This document shows positions 1 to 8,580 of a DNA stretch of 64,000 nt, in pieces. The stretch's first letter is position 1; each line of letters begins with the position of its first letter. The notes below the pieces were generated by a model. The model was not told the DNA's origin. It was given only the letters and a program-made list of their open reading frames with translations, and searched no databases. The translations under genes and the position numbers were made by a program. The stretch spans positions 372,001 to 436,000 of the forward strand of contig OZ243922.1 of NCBI GenBank assembly GCA_965213905.1, given 5' to 3'. The stretch is from SIRX01 sp965213905 (GTDB lineage Bacteria; Actinomycetota; Rubrobacteria; Rubrobacterales; Rubrobacteraceae).

Positions 1-648
1 GACTCCCAAGACAACTATTCCAGCGCCCGGGACCTCGCCAAGATAACCCGCGCGGCGATGGAGTACCCGGAGTTTAACGAGATAGTGGGCCTGGCCGAAC
101 CAACCGTCAGCACCCAGACCCGTGAGATACAACTCGTCACCACAAACGAACTCCTCTACACCTACCCGGCGGCGACCGGCGTCAAGACCGGCACCTCCCC
201 GGAAGCGGGACCGAGCCTCGTTTCGTCGGCCAAAGACGGCGGAGAATCTTACATAGCGGTTATCCTCGACGCCCGGGAGGACGAGTACCGCTTTACCGCG
301 GCGGAGACCCTGCTCGCCTACGGCTTCGAGGACTACGAACGCCGGCCGCTGGTGGAGAAAGACGAGGAGATAGAAAAACTGGAGGTTCCGTTCCGCCCGG
401 ACGAGTCCGTGCCGCTGGTCGCCGCCGAAGAAGTCGTCGGCCTCGCGGGGCCGGGGTTGACGGTAGAGCAAAAGACGAACCTCAAAGAAGCACCCCAGAG
501 CGCCGAGGCCGGCCAGAAGTTGGGCACGGTAGAGACGACCGTAAACGGGCAGACCGTAGGCCAAAGCCCGCTGGTGGCCCAGAAAGGCTACGAAGAAGCC
601 TCTTTCTGGACCAAGAACTGGTACAGGGTACGGAACCTCTTCGGTTAG
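1..648 (+). CDS. D-alanyl-D-alanine carboxypeptidase (peptidase S11), C-terminal part
   Basis: The reading frame is open from base 1, so the gene starts upstream of the window; 215 residues are present. The opening residues (YSSARDLAKITRAAMEYPEF) are the conserved helix that follows the SxN motif in low-molecular-weight penicillin-binding proteins of family S11. The KTG box (VKTGTSPEAG) lies near residue 61. These enzymes trim the terminal D-Ala from peptidoglycan stem peptides outside the membrane. The SxxK and SxN motifs would be in the missing N-terminal part. A C-terminal extension of about 110 residues with an EKDEEIEKLEVPFRP stretch resembles the PBP5-associated domain. It runs convergent to the next gene. 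DacF/DacB-type assignment is from family pattern only. Confidence 0.85.
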   Translation, partial: DSQDNYSSARDLAKITRAAMEYPEFNEIVGLAEPTVSTQTREIQLVTTNELLYTYPAATGVKTGTSPEAGPSLVSSAKDGGESYIAVILDAREDEYRFTAAETLLAYGFEDYERRPLVEKDEEIEKLEVPFRPDESVPLVAAEEVVGLAGPGLTVEQKTNLKEAPQSAEAGQKLGTVETTVNGQTVGQSPLVAQKGYEEASFWTKNWYRVRNLFG

Positions 649-701
649 CCGGGCCGGTCCCGAAAACCGTTTAGGTTAACTGTTTGTTACAGATATAACA
701 G

Positions 702-745
702 TTATCCACCGTTTTCCCGTATTATCCACACCATGTTGTGGATAA
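702..745. promoter_or_regulatory. Cluster of three DnaA-box-like 9-mers, two forming a hairpin
   Basis: Three 9-mers match or nearly match the consensus DnaA box TTATNCACA: TTATCCACC at 702-710, TTATCCACA at 722-730 and its reverse complement TGTGGATAA at 737-745. The last two form a perfect 9-bp inverted repeat with a six-base loop. They sit in the 171-bp gap between convergent genes (648 and 820). An upstream AT-rich stretch (TGTTTGTTACAGATATAACA) adjoins them. No U-run follows, so a simple intrinsic terminator is less likely. A DnaA titration or replication-linked site is inference; dnaA, dnaN and gyrB are not in this window. Confidence 0.5.
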
Positions 746-819
746 CTCTGTCTCTTCGCCGAAGACATACCGTATGTTGTTTCCGGGAGGTTAAACGCGC
801 GGCCTGCCGGCGGGCTTTG

Positions 820-2259
820 CTACTGGACCAAACTTCGGGCCCGCCAACGGCTCAGGTTCCAGGAGCGCCAGTCTTCCCGGGATTGTTCGTGGGCTATGTA
901 TCGGAGGTCTTTGCGCAGAATGCGCGCTTTTCGGGGCTCCATTTCGGGGAGCGCCTTTACCAGGACGGGGGTGGCGTCGGTGCTCAAGAAGGCGGGATAG
1001 TAGGGGTCAAACCGCTCTCCATTATGCAAGCGGTCCAGGTTGACACGGGCGATGGTCGCGTCGGGGTTTACGACGTTGAGGAGTATTACGGCGGCGAAGC
1101 CCGCGAGGAGGACGCCGGAGGCGAAGCGGTCTCGCCGGTCGCGGAGCAGCACCGTGAGAACGAACCACGAGAGTATTACGCCGAGCCACAGCATAAATGC
1201 CGTCGCGTAGAACCGCGGCCCCGTGAGCCCGAAAGCCTCCAGGTAGAGCCACATCCGGTAGAGCGCCGAAGCTATGACCACCGAGAGCAGCATCAGGAGT
1301 AAGCCGGCCAGGGCTGTAAATGGTTTTCGCCGGCGCTGGTTTTCGGCCTGGAATAGCCAGTGGAAGACCAGCAGCAACGGCAAAACGAGCGCGGTTACTA
1401 CTACCAGCTCGAAAAAGCCCCGGCGGGCGTACTCGGCGTGGGTCAGGCCGGCCGACGTGAGCGTGCCCGTGCCGCCGAAAAGGTAGCGTCCCTGTACCAA
1501 GACGAAGGCTAGAAAGAGGGCGTTTAGCGAGCCGAGCACTACGCCGATCTCGATGCCGCCGAGTGAGAGGTTGGCCGGGCGGCCCGGCCGGGTCCAGGAT
1601 GGCTCCCCGCCCACGAGCGAAAGGCGGAGCGCACCGGCGGAGACCCAGGCGAAGAGGACTATTAGCAGCAGGTGGCCGAGCATCCAGGATACGTCGAAGT
1701 CGAGGACTTCCAGCACCAGCCCCTCGAAAACGGCGTCCGCCGCAACGAAGAGGCCGCCGAAGACCAGCAAGAGGGGCGCCGCGAGGAGCATCCCCCGCGC
1801 GACCCCGAGCGCCGGACGCCACCGGCTACCCACAGCCTCCCGCCACCCTACGTCCTTCATCGCGGCGGGTATCGGTCCGGCCGCCGAACAAAGCCCGGCG
1901 TACAGACCGCCGAGTAGGTATTCGGAGACCCCCGAAGCACGCAGACGGCCCCGGCGTATGCGGAGCGTCGCCAACGAAAGCGCAACCAACACCATCGAGG
2001 TATTCAAGAAGACCAGCATCGGGGCGGCGCGCCACGCGACGAACGCGGCAAAGAGAACGGCGGGCGGCAAAAGCCAACGTCCGGCCCCGGCGAGCGGAAT
2101 TCCACCAAATCGTGCCAGGGCCACGACGGAGGCTACCAGGGCCAGGGTCCAGATGGGGAGGTTGATCCCCCACGGAATGGTCCTCAACAACGCGTCCCCT
2201 AAAAGCCCGAGCGCGGGCGCTGCGCCGAGCACGCAAAGTCCGAGTTTCGTACGTTCCAT
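820..2259 (-). CDS. DUF4173 (DUF4153-type) polytopic membrane protein
   Basis: A 479-residue protein that is almost entirely hydrophobic, with about 11-12 membrane segments. The central block GSLNALFLAFVLVQ followed by RYLFGG and, later, YARRGFFELVVV is the hallmark of the DUF4173 family of unknown function. I chose the ATG at 2259 rather than the GTG-type start nine codons upstream because an AAGGAG sits eight bases before it. The gene lies downstream of, and on the same strand as, a DUF2339 membrane protein, with a 180-bp gap holding a GC hairpin. No enzymatic residues can be assigned. Location is the cytoplasmic membrane; the job is unknown. Confidence 0.8.
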   Translation of the reverse strand: MERTKLGLCVLGAAPALGLLGDALLRTIPWGINLPIWTLALVASVVALARFGGIPLAGAGRWLLPPAVLFAAFVAWRAAPMLVFLNTSMVLVALSLATLRIRRGRLRASGVSEYLLGGLYAGLCSAAGPIPAAMKDVGWREAVGSRWRPALGVARGMLLAAPLLLVFGGLFVAADAVFEGLVLEVLDFDVSWMLGHLLLIVLFAWVSAGALRLSLVGGEPSWTRPGRPANLSLGGIEIGVVLGSLNALFLAFVLVQGRYLFGGTGTLTSAGLTHAEYARRGFFELVVVTALVLPLLLVFHWLFQAENQRRRKPFTALAGLLLMLLSVVIASALYRMWLYLEAFGLTGPRFYATAFMLWLGVILSWFVLTVLLRDRRDRFASGVLLAGFAAVILLNVVNPDATIARVNLDRLHNGERFDPYYPAFLSTDATPVLVKALPEMEPRKARILRKDLRYIAHEQSREDWRSWNLSRWRARSLVQ

Positions 2260-2400
2260 CCGACGGGCTCCTTCCGCTGTCTCCACGAAGACGTTAACAA
2301 CCCCGGGTAACAGAACGGGCCGCGGATGATTAAGGTGCTTGCAGGTTATCGAAGAACCGGGCCGGAAAGATAACAGGCTGTAACCGTTCGGTTCGGAGGG

Positions 2401-2432
2401 TTCGGGGGTATGGGTGACAACACACCCCCGAA
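2401..2432 (-). terminator. Hairpin after the DUF2339 gene
   Basis: TTCGGGGGT (2401-2409) and ACCCCCGAA (2424-2432) form a 9-bp GC-rich stem just past the DUF2339 stop on the minus strand. No U-run follows, so it could be an attenuator or Rho-assisted terminator separating DUF2339 from DUF4173 rather than a classic intrinsic terminator. Confidence 0.3.
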
Positions 2433-2439
2433 GCAGTCT

Positions 2440-4698
2440 CTACGGGCTGCCGGGAAGTTTGCCGGGGTTTGTAGGTTCCGTCTTCCACAGGGCTTGCAGG
2501 TGGTAGCTGAGCATCAGGAACATGCCGCCAAAGCCGAGAAAAAGCAGGCTGCGCCAGATCGCCCCGACCCACATGAGGTCTACGAGGAACAGTTTTCCCA
2601 CCACGAGGAGGAGTGTGATCCCGCCGGTACGCACGAGCGCGACGCTGGCGCGCCGCAGGCCAAACACGAGCAAACCCGCGGCGTAGACGCCCCAGGCGAT
2701 GGTCAGGTAAGCACCCCCGTTCGGCAGCGGCGCAAACTCACGGGCGAGCAGGGCAAGGACCGCGACGTGAACCGTCATCCGGTAGGCAAGGACACCCCTG
2801 CGCGACTCCAGCGCGACGCTCGTTAAGAGCGCCGCGGAGATAACGCAGAGGTCCACGGCCGCCGGCAGGTTGAAGATTGGAGTCCCTAAAAGGCCGGAGG
2901 CTGCACCCCAGGCGAGTCTTCCGGCGAGCCAGAGGCCCACGATGGTCCATAGTACGTGGCTTCCGGCTATCGTTCCCCACCCGGGCCGGCGCCGCGAGAG
3001 CCGGTAAAGCCCGGCGGCGTAGACGGCCCAGGAGAGGAACACCAAATTGTCGCCGCCCGAAACCCCTATAAGCTCCCTGAAGAGCAACCCCACCACCGCC
3101 GCGTGCGCGAAGATCCGGTACGCCCGGGCGGCCTTCCGGGGGGTGACGATGGTGGAGATACCGAAGGCTACAGCCACGAGGAAAGCGTCCAGCAGGGCGT
3201 CGAAGTTTAGGAACGCCGGGCTCTGTGCCCCGAACCAGAAGACTTCTTCGGAACCGGACAGTATACGGCCGGAGATCCAGGTTCCCAGCGCGAGAAAGAG
3301 CGCGTGGCCCATCGCGGATACGACCTTGTCCGAGAGCCGGCGGGCGCCGAGGTGCAGCGCGGCGGCCTCGACGGTTAGCGCGAGGTAGAGCACGCTTCCT
3401 TCGAGGACCAGCGAGATCCCGAACGTAAACAGCAGGAGGGCCGCCAGGGCGTTCGTGTAGTAGAGAAGACCCGTATTTTGTATGCGTTTAAGGAGAACCG
3501 CGACTATCGCGTGGACGGCGGCACCACAGAGCATCGCCAAGCCCAGGGGCTGCTGCGAGAGATCCCAGATCTCCTGCGTAAACAGCAGGCCGGTAACGGG
3601 CAACAGGATCGAGGCCGCGTGCGCCGGGACCCGGCCGTCGAACGCCGGTGATTCACCACCGAAGAGCGAACGGGCGAAGCGTCCCGGGTCGGGCGCCGGC
3701 CACTTGCGCGGCTGCCGGCTGCGGAATACTTCGCGGGCCACCGGCACGAGCCACAGGGTAAGGACGGCGAACAGCGCGCCGGCCTGTAGAAACCAGAGTT
3801 CGGGGACGGATGCCGGTAGCGCGGACTGGGCGTATCCGGCAAACAACGCCGCCCACGCCCCGACGGTGGATACCGCCAGCAGCGTCCTCCAACCTTTGTA
3901 CAAGTACAAGGCGGAGATGCCGGCCAGGACCAGGGCGGTATAGAGCACGAGCCCGCCCAGAGTTCCGGAACCATCGTAGAGCAGGGACGGCGTCCCGAAG
4001 CTGCCGGCGGCCCCGATGGCCGCGAGGACGGCTCCTTCCTGGCGGATCGAGAGCGCGAACGCCAGCAGCGTAACTACCACCATGAACGCGAACACGAGCG
4101 TATACGGGACGAGGGCGTAGAGCTGGAAGGCGGCGAACCCGGTTATATAGAAAGTACCGATACCGCCGCCCAGGAGAACCTGGCTAAAAGACCGGCGGTC
4201 TTCGTAGACACGGAGCCCGAAGAAGAGCAGGGCGCCCCCGATGGCGAGGCCCATCCCGACGCGCGCCGTTGGCACCAGCCAACCCTGATCCACGGAGAAC
4301 TTGAACAGAAACACGACCCCGAACAACAGTAACCCGATGCCGATTTTGTTGAGCCACCATTCCCAACCCCGCAACCGAAAGACCTCGACGAGCGCGCCAA
4401 ACCCGTCGTTTTTCTCGTCTTCCGCGACGACCGTTTTTCCAGCCGCCCGCCGGGTAGGCAAATTTACGATACAGTCCCGAATCATAGCGCCCCACTTCGG
4501 CGGAACGGTTCCTCCGGGAACGGGGCCCTGCGCTTTCTCCAGAGCCTCGGGTCCGGCCCCCTGGTCTCCGGTTTCGTGTTCTGAGGCCGCGCTTTCGAGC
4601 CGTTCGAGGGCGTGGCGTAAGAGCCTTCGCTGCTCTTCGAGTTCATCCTCCAGGTACGCAACCCGCTCTTTTAGTGCCGGATCCTCTTTGCTCATCAT
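2440..4698 (-). CDS. DUF2339 multi-pass membrane protein
   Basis: A 752-residue protein. Residues 1-45 form a charged coiled coil (KEDPALKERVAYLEDELEEQ), then a linker, then some 20 or more hydrophobic segments starting with WWLNKIGIGLLLFGVVFLFK, the signature opening of DUF2339 proteins. Function is unknown across the family. The ATG at 4698 overlaps the stop of the upstream gene as ATGA and has a GGGGAGAAGG ribosome site, so translation is coupled; a longer in-frame start at 4767 would overlap the upstream gene by 70 bases and is rejected. The pair is controlled from the promoter region beyond 5144, which holds a perfect palindrome. Confidence 0.85.
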   Translation of the reverse strand: MMSKEDPALKERVAYLEDELEEQRRLLRHALERLESAASEHETGDQGAGPEALEKAQGPVPGGTVPPKWGAMIRDCIVNLPTRRAAGKTVVAEDEKNDGFGALVEVFRLRGWEWWLNKIGIGLLLFGVVFLFKFSVDQGWLVPTARVGMGLAIGGALLFFGLRVYEDRRSFSQVLLGGGIGTFYITGFAAFQLYALVPYTLVFAFMVVVTLLAFALSIRQEGAVLAAIGAAGSFGTPSLLYDGSGTLGGLVLYTALVLAGISALYLYKGWRTLLAVSTVGAWAALFAGYAQSALPASVPELWFLQAGALFAVLTLWLVPVAREVFRSRQPRKWPAPDPGRFARSLFGGESPAFDGRVPAHAASILLPVTGLLFTQEIWDLSQQPLGLAMLCGAAVHAIVAVLLKRIQNTGLLYYTNALAALLLFTFGISLVLEGSVLYLALTVEAAALHLGARRLSDKVVSAMGHALFLALGTWISGRILSGSEEVFWFGAQSPAFLNFDALLDAFLVAVAFGISTIVTPRKAARAYRIFAHAAVVGLLFRELIGVSGGDNLVFLSWAVYAAGLYRLSRRRPGWGTIAGSHVLWTIVGLWLAGRLAWGAASGLLGTPIFNLPAAVDLCVISAALLTSVALESRRGVLAYRMTVHVAVLALLAREFAPLPNGGAYLTIAWGVYAAGLLVFGLRRASVALVRTGGITLLLVVGKLFLVDLMWVGAIWRSLLFLGFGGMFLMLSYHLQALWKTEPTNPGKLPGSP

Positions 4699-5144
4699 GC
4701 CTTCTCCCCAATCTCGCACGACTTTTCGGCCTCCACCAATTTGGAGATTGCGGTCTCTACCATCCACGACACCTCACCCAATTCTTCCAACGCCTCTAAC
4801 GGCCGCGTTTCGGCCAGCGCCGAAGCCGCCGAAAATCGCCTCCAGGCCCCGGCCATCGGCGCCCCACGAACGAGCGTCTCGAACCTCCCGCGCAACTCCC
4901 CTGAAAGCGACCCCTTACCCAAGATTCTCTCCGCCACCCGCCGTTTCTCTTCCAGCAACAACATCCTCGGCGCGAGCCTAAAAACCCTACGCTCGACCTC
5001 CCGGCGGGCCAACGCAAACTCCACCGGGCTCAAGGACCCCGGCAACCCCCCATAACGCCGCCCGTTCACGAAAAAGAGCAAAACCCCCGCAAGCGCCGCC
5101 ATCCCCACCAGAAAGAAACCCGTAACCACAAAAGAAATACCCAC
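4695..5144 (-). CDS. Single-pass membrane protein of unknown function
   Basis: A 149-residue protein with one N-terminal membrane segment (VVTGFFLVGMAALAGVLLFF) followed by a soluble, Arg/Glu-rich alpha-helical cytoplasmic region. I recognise no domain. The GTG at 5144 is preferred: GGGAGGG lies six bases before it, whereas the TTG at 5150 abuts that site. The stop overlaps the start of the DUF2339 gene (ATGA), so the two are a coupled operon and probably act in the same membrane process. The operator at 5162-5185 lies directly upstream. Function is not known. Confidence 0.65.
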   Translation of the reverse strand: MGISFVVTGFFLVGMAALAGVLLFFVNGRRYGGLPGSLSPVEFALARREVERRVFRLAPRMLLLEEKRRVAERILGKGSLSGELRGRFETLVRGAPMAGAWRRFSAASALAETRPLEALEELGEVSWMVETAISKLVEAEKSCEIGEKA

Positions 5145-5161
5145 AAGCAACCCTCCCTTAT

Positions 5162-5185
5162 TTACACTGTAAATTTACAGTGTAA
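5162..5185 (-). promoter_or_regulatory. Perfect 24-bp palindromic operator upstream of the DUF2339 operon
   Basis: The left half is TTACACTGTAAA and the right half is its exact reverse complement. Each half is itself close to a 6-1-6 palindrome of the form TTTACA-N-TGTAAA (one at 5161-5173, one from 5174), so the site looks like two tandem dimer sites. It ends 17 bases before the GTG start of the downstream gene on the minus strand, where a repressor would block transcription or initiation. No regulator gene adjoins it, so the binding protein is unknown. Confidence 0.6.
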
Positions 5186-5266
5186 CTCTATACGCTAGGG
5201 CAGGCTTTGGCTATGGGAACAGGATCATTTTTAACAAACTTTAACTAGATAGCGGGGTTCGGAGGT

Positions 5267-6463
5267 TCAGCGGATGATGACGACGGTAACGACGAACGTA
5301 ACGAGGGCGAGTATTGCGGCGGCCAGGTAGGCGCCGGTCAGGCCGACGGGGACGGCGAGGGTCGCCATAAAGAGGGGCCCGATGGTTTGTCCCAGGCGCA
5401 GGATCATGCCGTTTATCGAGAGGAATGCGCCCCGGTTGTCGGTGGGGGCGACTTCGTTCAGGAGTGAAAAGATGTTCGGGATGTTGATCCCGTTTGCGAC
5501 GCCAAGCAGGGCCGCCGGCAGGAGGAGCAACGGTAGCGTCGGCACGGCCGACGCGACGACGAGCGCCACGGCGTATATGAGAAAAGCGAACTTGAGCAGC
5601 GTCTTTTCCTGGAAGCGGCCGGTCAGACGGCCGAGTTGCGAGGAGGTCAAGGCGGTGGTCAGAGAGGCGCCGGAGAGGATAAAGCCTATGACGTAAGACG
5701 GCGCGTCGAAGCGTTCGTTCATCAGTATCGGCAGGTAGGCGAGTTGGGCGCCGAAAAGGAGCACGAACGAGACCAGGGAGGCGATAAAGACGCCGAGTAT
5801 CTTTACGTTCTTGAGCCGGGGCCAGATGTTGGCGAAGACGTTGCCGAAGAATTCCTTGACGCCTTGGTCGTTCACCGGCTCCGGGTTGTGGAGCGAGTAA
5901 AGCACCACGAAAGCCACGGGGATCGCCAAAAACGGCAGGAGAAAGGGATAGTACCAGCCGAAGGTCGCCAGCACGCCCCCGATGCCGGGGTAGGTTGCGG
6001 TCCCGATAGAGAGGACGCTGGAGTTGTAGCCGAGGGCGGCCGAACGCTCGCGGCCCTCGTAGATGTCCCCGATCACGGTGACGTTCAACGTGCCCAGCGC
6101 CGCGGCCCCCATCCCCTGAACAAAGCGCAGGGCCAGCAGCATGTCGAAGCTGGTCGCGAAAGCGCACAACCCGCCGGCAGCGCCGAAGAGCAGCAGGGCG
6201 GGGGTCAAGATGAACTTTCGGCCGTAGCGGTCGGACATAATGCCCAAAACCGGCGTGAGAACTATGCCCGGCAGGGTAAAAAAAGTAATGAGGAGTCCCA
6301 CCTGGCCGCTGCTAATGCCGAACTCCCGGATGACGTTTGGGAAAGCGGGCGTAACGCTGGTGACGCCCAAGACGGCCATAAGCGTTACGCTAAAGAGTAC
6401 GTGGAGGTTGTGATCCTTATAGACCTTCCGGGGACCGCCCGGTTTCTCAGCTTCTGTAGACAC
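5267..6463 (-). CDS. Major facilitator superfamily transporter
   Basis: A 398-residue, 12-segment transporter. After a short charged N-terminus the first helix begins NLHVLFSVTLMAVLG. The MFS motif A loop between helices 2 and 3 reads GIMSDRYGRKFIL, and GGVLATFGWYYPF fits the motif C region of proton-driven exporters. That pattern suggests a drug:H+ antiporter of the 12-helix class, but the substrate cannot be read from sequence. The start is a GTG at 6463 with no strong ribosome site. It lies alone, followed on the minus strand by a gap carrying the palindromic operator of the next operon. Confidence 0.85.
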   Translation of the reverse strand: MSTEAEKPGGPRKVYKDHNLHVLFSVTLMAVLGVTSVTPAFPNVIREFGISSGQVGLLITFFTLPGIVLTPVLGIMSDRYGRKFILTPALLLFGAAGGLCAFATSFDMLLALRFVQGMGAAALGTLNVTVIGDIYEGRERSAALGYNSSVLSIGTATYPGIGGVLATFGWYYPFLLPFLAIPVAFVVLYSLHNPEPVNDQGVKEFFGNVFANIWPRLKNVKILGVFIASLVSFVLLFGAQLAYLPILMNERFDAPSYVIGFILSGASLTTALTSSQLGRLTGRFQEKTLLKFAFLIYAVALVVASAVPTLPLLLLPAALLGVANGINIPNIFSLLNEVAPTDNRGAFLSINGMILRLGQTIGPLFMATLAVPVGLTGAYLAAAILALVTFVVTVVIIR

Positions 6464-6505
6464 GAGGCGTAACTCTACCAGTTCGGGAGACGTAGGACGC
6501 GGGCT

Positions 6506-7198
6506 CTATTTTTGGCAGGGCGGATCCGGCGGACGCCAACCCAGGCGTGCCAGGAAAGCGGCGGTTATGGCGGCGGTGGCCCCCCAAACTTCGTAACCTT
6601 CTACGGCGAAATACGGAACCTCGTAGTCGCGGCCGTCCCGGGTCCAGAGGGTTTTTCGGAAAGTCTCGGGGGAGAGCAACTCTTCCAGCGAGGCGGTGAA
6701 CAGTTCCTCGACCTCGCGCGGGTCTATTATGAACTCCGCGGCGTGCGGCAGTAGGCCGACGTAAGGGCTCACCCGAAAATTGGAGGGCGGTATATACATC
6801 TCTTCGAGCTCGCCCACGACCTCCACCAGGTTGCGTCCCAGGTCTATTTCTTCCTCGGCTTCGCGCAGGGCGCAGTCCAGGAGGGAGTCGTCACCGGGCT
6901 CCAGGCCGCCACCGGGAAAGGAGATCTGGCCGGCGTGGTCGTTCAGGTGACCCTTGCGAACGGTGTAGACCAGTTCTGCGCCCTTGGGGTCCAGCAACAC
7001 CGGAACCAGAACGGCCGCCCGGCGCGCGCCCGCGTCCGGCGGCGGAGTGCGCCCCAGGCGCTCCCCCGTCTTGACGTCCACCGGCGAGAAACTCTCGTAA
7101 ACTTCCCGCCAGCCTTTCAGCGGACGGGCCACGGCTTCGCGTAAGAGGGCGGAGAGCTCTTCGGGGTCGTTGGTTGGATTTCCTCTATGTCCACCCAC
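6506..7198 (-). CDS. Nudix hydrolase, CoA pyrophosphatase type
   Basis: A 230-residue enzyme. The Nudix box runs from GGGLEPGDDSLLDCALREAE (about residues 97-116) through the EEE that follows, with the catalytic REAEEE glutamates binding magnesium. The preceding HLNDHAGQISFPGG matches the extra motif of the NudL/PCD1 CoA-pyrophosphatase subfamily, which cleaves CoA or its derivatives to phosphopantetheine and 3',5'-ADP. It starts at a GTG (7198) with no clear ribosome site, so the start could lie a little downstream. It stands between the MFS transporter and mscS with no evident operon. CoA as substrate is inferred from subfamily pattern. Confidence 0.8.
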   Translation of the reverse strand: MGGHRGNPTNDPEELSALLREAVARPLKGWREVYESFSPVDVKTGERLGRTPPPDAGARRAAVLVPVLLDPKGAELVYTVRKGHLNDHAGQISFPGGGLEPGDDSLLDCALREAEEEIDLGRNLVEVVGELEEMYIPPSNFRVSPYVGLLPHAAEFIIDPREVEELFTASLEELLSPETFRKTLWTRDGRDYEVPYFAVEGYEVWGATAAITAAFLARLGWRPPDPPCQK

Positions 7199-7243
7199 CC
7201 GGTGAATGATAGACCATGGCCCGCGGGGCGAACGAGAAAGTGG

Positions 7244-8346
7244 TTACCGGCTTTCGGCCGGGGAGGGAGCTTCCGTCCAGGCCCCGGCGCTCTTTCCGTT
7301 AGAACCGTTTAGAGGTTGAATCATGCGGATGGGAAGCGGTATTTCGATGCCTTCCTTGTTGTAGCGTCGGTGGAGGCGTTTAATGAACTCGTGCTGGATC
7401 AGGTACTGGTTCACGACCTCTGTAGTCTGCGTAATCATCGTGAAGTCTATGCTGAAGTCGCCGAAGTTTTTGTACCGGGTGAATGTCTCTTCCTCGGGGA
7501 TGCCACCCTCAATCTCCGTCATGACCTCCTTCCCCACCTCGACCGTCACCCGCTCGACATGCTCCAGGTCGCTCGCGTAGCTCACGCCAACCGGTATGAG
7601 GACCGACATTTGCTGCTCCGGCTGATAGTAGTTCGTGACGATCGAGGGAGAAAGCTGGGCGTTCGGGACGATGACCATGTTGTTCGGCAGGGACCGGATC
7701 GTCGTATTGCGCCAGGAAATGTCCTCCACGTATCCCTGCTCCCCGGAGCCCAGTTGTACAAAGTCGTTCGGCCGGAGTTGCCTGGATAGGACTATCACGA
7801 CACCCGCAAAAAGGTTGGCGAGCGTCTCCTGCAACGCCAGGGCAACGGCCAGGCCCCCAACCCCCAGCGCGCCGAGTATCGGCGTAATTTTGATTCCCAA
7901 ACTCGACAAGACAATGAGGCCGGCGATCACCGCGATGAGGATTCTCGCCAGGTTCGTGATCAGGGACGAAGACGGTAGCCCCCGCACCTGGTTGAAATAA
8001 AGCCGGATAAAACCGGCGGCGATCCATGCCAACACGACGGCGATAGATACAGTGAGTATTATGAGGAGTATATTATCGAACAGGTTCGCGAGCGTCTGAT
8101 CTAGGTTCTGGCGCAGGATGACGAATAGATACCGGCGAGCGCGAACCAGATGGTAATGACGTGGCGCAAAGAGTGGATAATGATGTCGTCACCGGACCAT
8201 TCGGTCGTGCTGACCATGTGGTAAAGCCTCCTGAGCGCGACCTTCTCGAAGAGCAACCCAACCAGGGTTCCACCCGCCACTATGCTGAGCGAGATCAGGA
8301 ATTGGGCCAGCGGTATACCGTCCCAGAGGTCATTCAGGTATTGCAC
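7244..8346 (-). pseudogene. MscS-family mechanosensitive channel, interrupted by a frameshift
   Basis: Two adjoining reading frames together make one MscS-type channel. The N-terminal part (8346 down to about 8125; MQYLNDLWDGIPLAQFLISL after a GTG start) holds the first membrane segments. After WFALAGIY a one-base deletion near 8124-8127 puts it into a stop at 8101. The other frame continues without a break (FVILRQNLDQTLANLFDNIL) into the pore helix and beta domain (LGALGVGGLAVALALQETLA, then SNYY-type loop and YNKEGIEIPLPIR). Restoring one T in the TT pair repairs the gene. It is either a young pseudogene or a sequencing error. An internal GTG/TTG start could still give a 263-residue C-terminal product. 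Confidence 0.8.
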
Positions 8347-8580
8347 CGCGGGCTCACCGTCCTCGAAAACACGTAAAGTAAAACAATTGTGGCGACGCAC
8401 ATGATACCCAAACGAGTCACGAACGCAAAGTCAGCCGGTGATGATCTTCAGGGAAAAGACGGAAGCGTGTTCCCGTCAACGAGAGGGTTCGTCCGGGCAG
8501 AGTGAGCGCCGACACTTCGGTACAAGATCGCCGAATGCTAACCTTCCTAATGACGTGATAGACCAACAAAGGAGAACAAG

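Noticed and set aside
702..745. Calling this region the chromosomal origin
   Set aside because: Only three boxes are seen, with no dnaA, dnaN, rpmH or gyrB nearby; the cluster is reported as a site of interest, not as oriC.
733..1302. Plus-strand open frame opposite the DUF4173 gene
   Set aside because: Low-complexity, charged translation without domain features, antisense to a well-supported membrane protein.
1553..2329. Long plus-strand frame rich in Ser, Pro and Arg
   Set aside because: Typical antisense artefact of GC-rich coding sequence; no ribosome site, no family pattern.
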